Assembly: GCA_038329845.1 (NCBI GenBank)
Contig: JBBQNJ010000063.1
Location: 1-30,496, forward strand
Reading direction: 5' to 3'
Length of the DNA stretch: 30,496 nt
Source of the DNA: JBBQNJ01 sp038329845
Lineage (GTDB): Bacteria > Planctomycetota > Phycisphaerae > Tepidisphaerales > Tepidisphaeraceae
How positions within the stretch are numbered: the stretch's first letter is position 1; every line of letters starts with the position of its first letter. The notes beneath the pieces are model-generated. The model did not search any database. It had not been told where the DNA came from and saw nothing but the letters and a program-made list of their open reading frames with translations. Below, in pieces: positions 8,286-15,052 of this stretch. Made by a program: the position numbers and the translations under genes.

Positions 8286-10016
8286 TCAACGGTCCAGCTT
8301 CCGCACCGACACGCTCTTGACGAAATAAGGCCCGATGTTGAAGCGGAAATTGAAAGCCCAGGTGCCCACGAACTGGGCGTCGTCGATCTTCCAGGTGGCG
8401 GTATGCCACGTCTTGTTGTCGGGAATGTCGAATTCGGGGGCTTTCTTGTATCCCGAGGTGGATTCGTACTCCAGCACCAGTTTGGCCGGGGCGTTGTTCG
8501 GGTTGCGGCGCACCACGGCGGAAATCTCGATGGGGGTGGCGGCATAGCTCAGGAAATTCGAGTCCACCATGAAGACGTTCCCGCCCGGCACGCCCCCGGC
8601 ACGGGCGTTGCCCCCATAGGCCAGGACATCCTCGGCCACGCCTTGGGCCGATTGGGTGTGCAAGCCCTTCTCGACGTTGTCGGCCCCCATGACGATCGAC
8701 ACGCTTTGGGCGTCGGTGTAGTCCCCGCCCCACGGGAACGGCTTGCCGCGGTTCGCCTCGGCCTGCTTCAGCAGGTCTTCCGGCACGCCGTCGATGAAGA
8801 TCGGCATGGTGGTCAGCCGCGCCGTGTCCGATTCGGTGATTCCCCCCCCGACCGGATCGACGATCTTCACCGGCTTGGCGAAACGGATCGTGTCCGGCGC
8901 CTCGGTGGCCGCCCAGGTCGTCAAGACGGTTTGTTGCGGGCCTTTGGCGATGAAACCGTAATGCTTGTCGTTGAACAGCACCCACCCCAGCGGTTTGGGA
9001 TGTTGTCCCAGCAGCTCGATCATCCGCGCCAAGGCGTGATAGGCCGGGCGCGGCGTTCCGTCACCCTTCACGATCCCCATCGGACCGGAATCCCCGTCCA
9101 TCCCCTCGAACCAGTTGATGGTGGTGATGCCCTGCGCCAACGCCAGGGTGTACCCCTTCACCAAGGCCGCCGCCTGGTGATCCTCGCCGCGCTTGGAATC
9201 GTAGCCCAACTCGGTGAACCAGATCGGGCAATCGACCTTCCCCGGGTCGCGCGCCGCCAGCATCTTGCGCACCGTCGCGGCGATGCGCATGAACACCTGC
9301 TCGGTCCCCGGACGACGTTCGACGCATCCCAGCAGCTCGTACGGATGAAGCGTGATGTAGTCGAAGTGCCCCTTGGCGCCGGCGACGATCACCTGGTCGA
9401 GGTAGTTCACATGCGCGCTCTTGGCCGCCAGCCCGATCATGCACGTCGGATCGACCGCCTTGGCCGCGTCGTAAGCGGCCACGACGATCTTGGCATAATC
9501 CGACGCCGGGGCGTTGTTGGTCCCGTTGGGCGGCTCATTCCAGACGGCGTAGTACTTGACGCAGCCCTTCCCGTGCTCGACCACCTTGGACACATAGCGT
9601 TTCCACCCCTCGATGTCCTTCACCGGCAGCCCGCGCGGCTTCTGGTCGCTATACCACGGCGGGGTTCCCATCAGCAGCATCCCCGTGCGCACCTTCTGGG
9701 ATTCCAAATACGCCAGCCGTTCCTGGAAGCCCGAGAAATCCCACTTGCCCGGCACCGCCTCGACCCCGCCCCAGGCGCCCCCGACGTTGCGCATGTCGCG
9801 GATGCCGATCGCCGTCATCAACGGTATCCATCGCGGCAGGTTCTTGGTGTTGGCGGCGCAAGCGCCGATGGCGAAAAAGCCGACCTCGTCGGCGGGCTTG
9901 GATGGCTCGGCCTCGGCGGGGATCGCCAGCGCCGGCAACAACATCAAACCCGCCAGAAGCGCAACCCCAATGGGCACCCCTCCCAACGTCTCATGCATCA
10001 GTCGTGTTGCGATCAT
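8286..10016 (-). CDS. Secreted clan GH-A glycoside hydrolase (GH39-like)
   Basis: An exported glycosidase of 576 residues. The N-terminus has a signal peptide with a hydrophobic core (VPIGVALLAGLMLLPALA) and a likely cleavage after AEA at residue 37. The catalytic barrel (about 45-360) carries YYAVWNEPPNG with acid/base Glu161 and IWFTELGYDSKRG with nucleophile Glu269, plus FDYITLHPYE between them. This is the GH39/GH5-type arrangement of retaining enzymes. Residues about 420-576 form a beta-rich region that may bind carbohydrate. I start at ATG 10016; a second ATG at 9998 would also keep the signal peptide, and neither has a strong ribosome-binding site. It follows the second prepilin-like gene by 106 bases on the same strand. 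The exact glycoside hydrolase family and sugar are not determined. Confidence 0.85.
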   Translation of the reverse strand: MIATRLMHETLGGVPIGVALLAGLMLLPALAIPAEAEPSKPADEVGFFAIGACAANTKNLPRWIPLMTAIGIRDMRNVGGAWGGVEAVPGKWDFSGFQERLAYLESQKVRTGMLLMGTPPWYSDQKPRGLPVKDIEGWKRYVSKVVEHGKGCVKYYAVWNEPPNGTNNAPASDYAKIVVAAYDAAKAVDPTCMIGLAAKSAHVNYLDQVIVAGAKGHFDYITLHPYELLGCVERRPGTEQVFMRIAATVRKMLAARDPGKVDCPIWFTELGYDSKRGEDHQAAALVKGYTLALAQGITTINWFEGMDGDSGPMGIVKGDGTPRPAYHALARMIELLGQHPKPLGWVLFNDKHYGFIAKGPQQTVLTTWAATEAPDTIRFAKPVKIVDPVGGGITESDTARLTTMPIFIDGVPEDLLKQAEANRGKPFPWGGDYTDAQSVSIVMGADNVEKGLHTQSAQGVAEDVLAYGGNARAGGVPGGNVFMVDSNFLSYAATPIEISAVVRRNPNNAPAKLVLEYESTSGYKKAPEFDIPDNKTWHTATWKIDDAQFVGTWAFNFRFNIGPYFVKSVSVRKLDR

Positions 10017-10122
10017 GATTATCCAGCCACTTTTTTGAGTCGCGCGCCGTCCGTCGTGTTCGGAATGGTAGACGATGCCCACCCTAAATTCCGCCAACCT
10101 TCCCAACTCGGAGCTTGCGGCC

Positions 10123-10929
10123 TCAGCCATCCAATGGTCGCACCCAGAAAAACGGGTACGTCACCGAGCGCCCGGGGCCGAACAGGTTGTAGGGAAACTG
10201 CCCGGCCGCCTTCTTGTCGTAAAGCCCGCGGTCGGTGCCGTCCACCGATTCGATCCCGGTCACATGCCCATCCACCCACAGGACATTGCATCGCCGACCA
10301 TGGCGCACGCCCAGGATGCCGTTGCCGGGGTCGTAATGAATACGATTGAACGAATACCAGTCGGCGCGGTTGGTGTTGATGACGCACTCGGCCACCAGCA
10401 TGGTCTCGTGCGAGTACCGCACCGTTCCGAACGCCGCCGGATCCGCCAGGTAGCGGTAGGCCGGGTCGTTGTAGAACCAACTGTTTCCCGGAAACGTCCG
10501 CTCGATTCCACCGACGCTGACGAAATTGTATCCGTAGCTGATATTGCCGGTTTTCACCCGGGAATTGGTCCTGTCGAAGCCGCTCTCCGGGCAGAACAGG
10601 ATCCCCGCCCCGCCCGTGGCCGGGGTGTTGTCGTTGGGAATCTCCTTCACCCGCGGCAGGATGATCTCGAACCACTTGTATTTCACCCCGCCGTTGGCCG
10701 TCACGTCGCGGGGAGGATATTGCCTGGCCCCGCCGGCCTGGTAATCCATGAACGCCTGCCCGATCTGGCGCAGGTTGGATTGGCAACTGATGTCCTTGGC
10801 CGCCCGCTGCGCCTTGGCCAGCGCCGGCAGCAACATCGCGATCAGCGCCGCGATCACCCCGATCACGACCAGCAGTTCGACGATTGTAAAACCAATGGAC
10901 CGCGAATACCGACGGAATTCGTGAAGCAT
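10123..10929 (-). CDS. Type IV prepilin-like protein with H-X9-DG motif
   Basis: A protein of 268 residues. A short basic leader is followed by G-FTIVELLVVIGVIAALIAML, a class III (prepilin) signal with the conserved Glu at +5, cleaved by a prepilin peptidase. The exposed C-terminal part holds H-GRRCNVLWV-DG near residue 215, the H-X9-DG motif of prepilin-like proteins that are highly expanded in Planctomycetota and Lentisphaerae. Such proteins are thought to form pseudopilus-like or surface structures, but their role is not established. AAGGAG at good spacing marks ATG 10929 as the start; a frame extending further upstream is discarded. The neighbouring gene encodes a paralogue, and both lie between the PEP-CTERM gene and the glycosidases. 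Confidence 0.88.
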   Translation of the reverse strand: MLHEFRRYSRSIGFTIVELLVVIGVIAALIAMLLPALAKAQRAAKDISCQSNLRQIGQAFMDYQAGGARQYPPRDVTANGGVKYKWFEIILPRVKEIPNDNTPATGGAGILFCPESGFDRTNSRVKTGNISYGYNFVSVGGIERTFPGNSWFYNDPAYRYLADPAAFGTVRYSHETMLVAECVINTNRADWYSFNRIHYDPGNGILGVRHGRRCNVLWVDGHVTGIESVDGTDRGLYDKKAAGQFPYNLFGPGRSVTYPFFWVRPLDG

Positions 10930-11025
10930 GAGAATCTCCTTGCCGACCTCGCTGAGACCCGCTCTTCGCCGAGCTGTCGTCGCCATCGTTTGGCGTACGC
11001 CCGAACCGGCTTGCCGGTCACTCAC

Positions 11026-11805
11026 TCAATAATCATTGATCGTGAAATCCTCGTTCTTCCAATAGGTGATTCCCGTGGTTCGGTTCGACGGGCGAGGAGG
11101 ATTCTTGTTGCCGTTCCAGTTGGCCGCGCCCAGCAGGCGTCCGGCGTCGCAGCTTTCGGCGTGCCCATCGGCGAACAGCCCGTTCACCCGGTTCATGTGC
11201 GCCGCCCACAGCGCCATGGCGTTGGCCCCACCGGACCATTTGTTGTTCGAATGCCACAGGGGCGACCCTTGGTCCACGTCGAATGTCGGCTGCCTTCCGT
11301 CCGACATCGAGCTGTCAGCCACCAGTATGAAATCCGCCGTCCGCATGATCTTCGGCAGGCGCAACCCGTAGAACACCGTCTGCGGCGTCGTGGCGACGAT
11401 GATGTCCTTGAAAAACGCCGGCTCGTTGTCGAAGAAGGTCTGATACATCCCATAGGTGCCCGGGCGGGTCTGGCTCATCCGCGGGCAGACGAGGATATTC
11501 GGGTTGGACAGATAGACCTGCCCGCCGAACAGCCCTTGGTATATCTGGTACCAGCGCTGGTCGGCACCGACGCTCATGGTGATCGTCGCTTGGGGGATGG
11601 CATAGCGGTTGTCGTTGGCGTATGACGCGACGACCATTCCGATTTGACGGAGGTTCGACAGGCATTGGACGCTCATCGCGTGCTTGCGCGCGCGATTGAG
11701 CGCCGGCAGCAGCATGGCGATCAAGATGGCGATCACCGCGATTACGACGAGGAGTTCCACGAGCGTAAACCCGCGAGCGCGACCTGGTTGGGTTGGACGG
11801 GTCAT
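11026..11805 (-). CDS. Type IV prepilin-like protein with H-X9-DG motif (paralogue)
   Basis: A protein of 259 residues, paralogous to the next gene in the operon. After a basic leader (MTRPTQPGRARG) comes FTLVELLVVIAVIAILIAML, a type IV prepilin N-terminus with Gly at -1 and Glu at +5. A conserved segment QCLSNLRQIG follows the helix, as in most planctomycete members. Near the C-terminus H-MNRVNGLFA-DG forms the H-X9-DG motif. GAGGTG five bases before ATG 11805 supports this start over an upstream one. The 97-base gap to the next gene and the shared strand suggest co-transcription with the glycosidases. The function beyond a pilin-like membrane anchor is unknown. Confidence 0.88.
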   Translation of the reverse strand: MTRPTQPGRARGFTLVELLVVIAVIAILIAMLLPALNRARKHAMSVQCLSNLRQIGMVVASYANDNRYAIPQATITMSVGADQRWYQIYQGLFGGQVYLSNPNILVCPRMSQTRPGTYGMYQTFFDNEPAFFKDIIVATTPQTVFYGLRLPKIMRTADFILVADSSMSDGRQPTFDVDQGSPLWHSNNKWSGGANAMALWAAHMNRVNGLFADGHAESCDAGRLLGAANWNGNKNPPRPSNRTTGITYWKNEDFTINDY

Positions 11806-11842
11806 GCCGACACCTCGGTGACTTCTCCCCCGCGTTCCGCTT

Positions 11843-11927
11843 GTAGGGTGGGGTTCACCCCACCGATTCCGTGTCCACCGCCACGACCGGCGGTGGGGTG
11901 AACCGGGTGAACCCCATCCCCCACCCT
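11843..11927. repeat. REP-like palindromic element
   Basis: GGTGGGGT-TC-ACCCCACC (11847-11864) is a perfect palindrome. An outer pair AGGGTGGGG (11845-11853) and CCCCACCCT (11919-11927) bounds the 83-base unit, which also contains GGTGGGGTGAACC and GGGTGAACCCC. GTAGGGTGGG-type palindromes of this kind recur between genes in many planctomycete and cyanobacterial genomes. It sits between the PEP-CTERM gene and the first prepilin-like gene and could fold in the transcript. No REP-associated transposase is present in the window. Confidence 0.65.
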
Positions 11928-11948
11928 GCGTGCCGCCTTGCATGCACT

Positions 11949-13454
11949 CTACACGCTTCGGCGGCTTCGTCGCAGCATCGCCAATCCACCCAGCGCCAGG
12001 AGGGAGAGGCTGCTCGGCTCGGGGACAACGATGATCAGCGTGCCGGAGCCGGTGCCAAAGAAGTAGCCTCCATGCGAACCGGCTCGAAGGTCGGATTCGG
12101 CATACGTGCCGGCCGGCAGGCTATAGGTGCCGAGCTTCAGTGATCGTAGGGTTTCGGTCTTTCCGTTCAGCCACAGGTACCCGCCGCTGGCAACGTCGAT
12201 TCCCGCCATGTCTTTGATCTGCTCGCTGAAGTTCCATTTCAACACGCCACTGGCGCTGATCGAGACATCTCCTGTGACGGCGGTGACATTGTTGCTCTTG
12301 TTCAGTTGCAATTGCCCGGCGGTCAACGCCAACGTGCCGACGTAGTCGTTGGCCACGGTGCCCCCGAATAGCACCGCGTTGGCCAAACTGTTGGTTGAAT
12401 CGGCATTGCTGGCCGAGACCGTCAGGTTCCCCGTACCGGTCAACTTGCCGTTGAGGTTGAGCTTGCCGTTAACCCCGGTACCCGAACTGTCACTGGTCCA
12501 AATTGAAAGATCGTTGGCCAACGTCACCGTTCCAGTCAAAGTGGCCTGGGTGCCGACGCTTGGTGCGGCCAGGGACAGAACCCCGCCAACGACATGATTG
12601 ACTTGGATGTTGTTGGCGACCGAGCCGTTGCGCACGGCCAACGTCGCGCTGGTGCTGGCGCCGGTCTTGCCCAATTGGACCACGTTGGCCCCCAAGGGGG
12701 TTGCGTTATTGGCCAAATCCAACCGCAGGGTTCCGTCTTCGATCGAGACCCCACCGCTGAACGTGTTATTCTGGCTGGCGGCCGTCGCGACGATGAGCGA
12801 GCCGCCGTTGACCCGCAGCCCGAGCTTGCCGCCGCTGCCGCCGTCGGACAACACGGCGGCGCTGCCGAGGTACGTCGTGCCCACCGTGCTGGTCAGGAAT
12901 TGGGTGCCCGAGGCGGCACCGGAGCTGATCCCGCCGGTCCTAATCTGGAAATAGGCATTCGTGCCAGTGGGCGCGGGCGAGTTGTTGATCAGGTCCAGAT
13001 TGCCCAGGAGTTGGACCGGCACCGAGATGACATCCGTGTTGCTGGCGTCACGCGAGGAGGCATGAACGATCTGCGCGTTGCCGGCGACGTTATCGAATTT
13101 CAATACCCCGGCCGTGCCGGTATTCACCACTGCGTAATTGCTTCCGTCGGGATCGCCAATTTTCAGTTGTCCGATCGTGACCGGAACGTTGACGGAAACG
13201 GTGAGATTCGAGGTGTAGTTGATGTTCAAGTCCGCCACATCCCCGGCGAGCTGCGGATAGGATGCCGCCGGGTTGCCTCCCACCAGCCAAACGGTGGAAT
13301 TGTCCCAGCCGCTGGTGCCTCCAGGGAATTTGTAGGTGTAAGTGGCTCCATGCGCCAATGCTCCTCCCGCACCTGCTACGGCGGCAAAGGCGCAAACCCG
13401 CAAAAGACTTCGATGGCTCCAAAGCCGACGACTGGCGTTCTGTGAAGTTGACAT
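11949..13454 (-). CDS. PEP-CTERM protein, beta-strand-repeat (autotransporter-like) surface protein
   Basis: An exported protein of 501 residues. The N-terminus is a signal peptide (basic stretch, then LLRVCAFAAVAGAGGALAHG). The body is rich in Gly, Asn, Thr and Val, with repeating strands (for example NNTFSGGVSIEDGTLRLD and TGTGNLTVSAS) like the autotransporter-associated beta-strand repeats that form a beta-helix. The end is VVPEPSSLSLLALGGLAMLRRSRRSV seen as three parts: the VPEP motif, a membrane helix and an Arg-rich tail. This is the PEP-CTERM sorting signal handled by exosortase in exopolysaccharide-producing bacteria; no exosortase gene is in this window. GGAGG lies about 8 bases before ATG 13454. 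It is the first structural gene after the regulator. Confidence 0.88.
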   Translation of the reverse strand: MSTSQNASRRLWSHRSLLRVCAFAAVAGAGGALAHGATYTYKFPGGTSGWDNSTVWLVGGNPAASYPQLAGDVADLNINYTSNLTVSVNVPVTIGQLKIGDPDGSNYAVVNTGTAGVLKFDNVAGNAQIVHASSRDASNTDVISVPVQLLGNLDLINNSPAPTGTNAYFQIRTGGISSGAASGTQFLTSTVGTTYLGSAAVLSDGGSGGKLGLRVNGGSLIVATAASQNNTFSGGVSIEDGTLRLDLANNATPLGANVVQLGKTGASTSATLAVRNGSVANNIQVNHVVGGVLSLAAPSVGTQATLTGTVTLANDLSIWTSDSSGTGVNGKLNLNGKLTGTGNLTVSASNADSTNSLANAVLFGGTVANDYVGTLALTAGQLQLNKSNNVTAVTGDVSISASGVLKWNFSEQIKDMAGIDVASGGYLWLNGKTETLRSLKLGTYSLPAGTYAESDLRAGSHGGYFFGTGSGTLIIVVPEPSSLSLLALGGLAMLRRSRRSV

Positions 13455-13497
13455 GCTTCTTACCTCCGAAAAATTGAACCTCTGCGAGTCCGACGCC

Positions 13498-13520
13498 GCC
13501 GGGTCAACCTCTGACCCGGC
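13498..13520 (-). promoter_or_regulatory. Perfect hairpin in the spacer between regulator and operon
   Basis: GCCGGGTCA (13498-13506) pairs with TGACCCGGC (13512-13520) across a five-base loop. It lies in the 83-base gap between the regulator stop and the PEP-CTERM start. There is no U-run directly after it on the minus strand, so it is not a standard terminator. It could stabilise the downstream message, reduce read-through or act as an operator; the sequence does not decide. Confidence 0.5.
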
Positions 13521-13537
13521 GATGGGAGTGAACGGCT

Positions 13538-14659
13538 TCATTTGCGACCTCCGAAAGAGTGAATCGGGACAGGATGAACGTTTGAGACTCGGTTTGTCGG
13601 TGCCCCGGCGGGCACCGGACCGGTGGATTCTCCGATAAACAAGCTAAGGCTTCCCGGCTGCACCAGCAGCGGCCCGACCCAGGGGTCGTTGCGGCGCTGG
13701 AACCAGTCGAGGCAGACCTCCAGATACGGTGCCGGATCGGGCGTTTCCAGCACCGTCAGGGAGGGAACCTGATAACGCGCCAGTCCCCCCCCGGCCACGG
13801 CGCAAACCGAAATGTCCTTGCCGGTCACTCGGCCGTGATCATGCAGGGCGCGAATGGCACCCATGGCGGCTGGGTCGGTGATGCACAGCAGCGCCGTGGC
13901 ATTGAATTGCCCGGCGTCCAGCAGGCGGGACATGACCGCATGGGCCTTGGGTGCCGCGTGCATGAACGCCTCGACCGGCTCGTCGATCAGGCGTCCGCCC
14001 GTCTTGCGGACGCGTTGCCACAGACGCCATTGCTCGATCCGGGCCAGAACCACGTCATCGTGAGGCTGGGTATTCAGGCAGTCGATCCGACGATGTCCCA
14101 GGTCATGTAGATGGTCGGCGAGCCGATGGACGAACATCGGTGAGAGCAACTGCACCGAGGGAATGCCGTGCCGGGAAAAATCGCCGTCGAGGACGACGAG
14201 GTTTTTCGTCGCACCCAGGCGGGCCATCACCGCAGGGGGAATCGGCTCGGAACTGGGGACGAGGAACACCCCATCGAAGCCGGCCAGCGTTTGCGGGATT
14301 GCCGGATCGTCCCAATGGACGAAATCGACCATGCGGACATTGGCGCCGAACTTGACCGCCGAGCGATCGACCGCGAATCGCCATTTTTCATATTCGGGGG
14401 AAGAAAACGCCGGTGCCATAAACGCCAGCCGCAACCGCCCGGCCAAGGCCTGGTGCTCTTGATTGACAACGACCTTGCCGTGCGGCTTGCGAAGCAGAAG
14501 GCCCTTTTCCATCAGCCGCAGCATCGCCCGGCGAGCGGTCGTGCGCGACACCCCCACCTCGTCGGCCAATTCCTGCTCGGTGGGCAACTCGCGGACGGTG
14601 TAATCCCCCTGGCGGATTCGCAATTCAAGCACATTCGAAAATTGAGCGTATTTGGGCAT
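13538..14659 (-). CDS. GntR-type HTH / LacI-type sensor transcriptional regulator
   Basis: A DNA-binding regulator of 373 residues. Residues 1-70 form a GntR-like winged helix: LPTEQELADEVGVSRTTARRAMLRLMEKGLLLRKPHGK. The rest resembles the periplasmic-binding-protein fold of LacI-family sensors (GFDGVFLVPSSEPIPP, LADHLHDLGHRRIDCLN, ALLCITDPAAMGAIRAL). The same fusion is seen in AraR-type sugar-responsive repressors. It should bind a sugar released by the enzymes encoded downstream and control their expression, and perhaps its own; this is inference from architecture and position. I start at ATG 14659, which begins MPKYAQFSNVLELRI right before the HTH; upstream in-frame sequence is not conserved-looking. 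Confidence 0.85.
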   Translation of the reverse strand: MPKYAQFSNVLELRIRQGDYTVRELPTEQELADEVGVSRTTARRAMLRLMEKGLLLRKPHGKVVVNQEHQALAGRLRLAFMAPAFSSPEYEKWRFAVDRSAVKFGANVRMVDFVHWDDPAIPQTLAGFDGVFLVPSSEPIPPAVMARLGATKNLVVLDGDFSRHGIPSVQLLSPMFVHRLADHLHDLGHRRIDCLNTQPHDDVVLARIEQWRLWQRVRKTGGRLIDEPVEAFMHAAPKAHAVMSRLLDAGQFNATALLCITDPAAMGAIRALHDHGRVTGKDISVCAVAGGGLARYQVPSLTVLETPDPAPYLEVCLDWFQRRNDPWVGPLLVQPGSLSLFIGESTGPVPAGAPTNRVSNVHPVPIHSFGGRK

Positions 14660-14688
14660 CCGACCAATCCAAGTGAATCGACTCCAAT

Positions 14689-14716
14689 ACAATACATTGA
14701 ATGTTCTTCCTGTCAA
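14689..14716 (-). promoter_or_regulatory. Sigma-70-type promoter and candidate operator of the regulator
   Basis: On the minus strand TTGACA (complement of 14711-14716) and TATTGT (complement of 14689-14694) are 16 bases apart, ending about 30 bases before the regulator start. The -10 region overlaps a repeated TATTG-TATTG and an inverted CAAT-AC-ATTG (14690-14699), a plausible site for autoregulation. The operator role is a guess. Confidence 0.5.
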
Positions 14717-14816
14717 CGAAAAAATTATTTTTGTTTCACGATTCAACGTCCGTCTTCCTGAGGTGCCGTCATGGCAACGGTCGCCATGCAGAAACAGGGG
14801 GGGTGTCAAAATAAAT

Positions 14817-15000
14817 AGCGCGTCCTTTTCTAATCCGCCGAAACGTAAAAAGGGGATGGGAACGTAAAAAGGGGACGCGCTGAATTTAAAAAAGAAGCGC
14901 GTCCCCTTTTCTTTTAACTATCTGAATATAATAATGTTATCTGTTTTTTGTTGAATTGAATAGATTTACAATTTGCAAAAAGGGGACGCGCTTCTTTTTT
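14817..15000. repeat. REP-like palindrome array in a divergent spacer
   Basis: The motif AAAAGGGGACGCGCT, whole or partial, occurs on alternating strands: inverted at 14817-14830 (shortened), partial direct copy at 14842-14856, full copy 14867-14881, inverted 14896-14910, and full copy about 14978-14992. The copies 14867-14881 and 14896-14910 match over 15 of 15 bases and form a hairpin with a 14-base loop. AACGTAAAAAGGGGA is repeated with a 19-base period at 14842 and 14861. The spacer is AT-rich, unlike its surroundings. This is the layout of REP/BIME elements moved by RayT-type (Y1) transposases, none of which is encoded here. Rest of the 14660-15052 spacer: promoters only. Confidence 0.75.
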
Positions 15001-15052
15001 TTGGTAATCGACGGGTTGCGTCTGGATGCGAGGGTGGGACAATCGGGGCGAC

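Noticed and set aside
4252..11625. Several long plus-strand frames (4252-5625, 5683-7497, 8403-10349, 10075-11625)
   Set aside because: All are antisense shadows of the glycosidase and prepilin-like genes, without ribosome-binding sites or known motifs.
14867..14910. The 15-bp hairpin followed by T-rich DNA read as a terminator
   Set aside because: It lies between divergently transcribed genes, so no transcript needs ending there, and the same motif repeats nearby in both orientations, which fits a REP element better.
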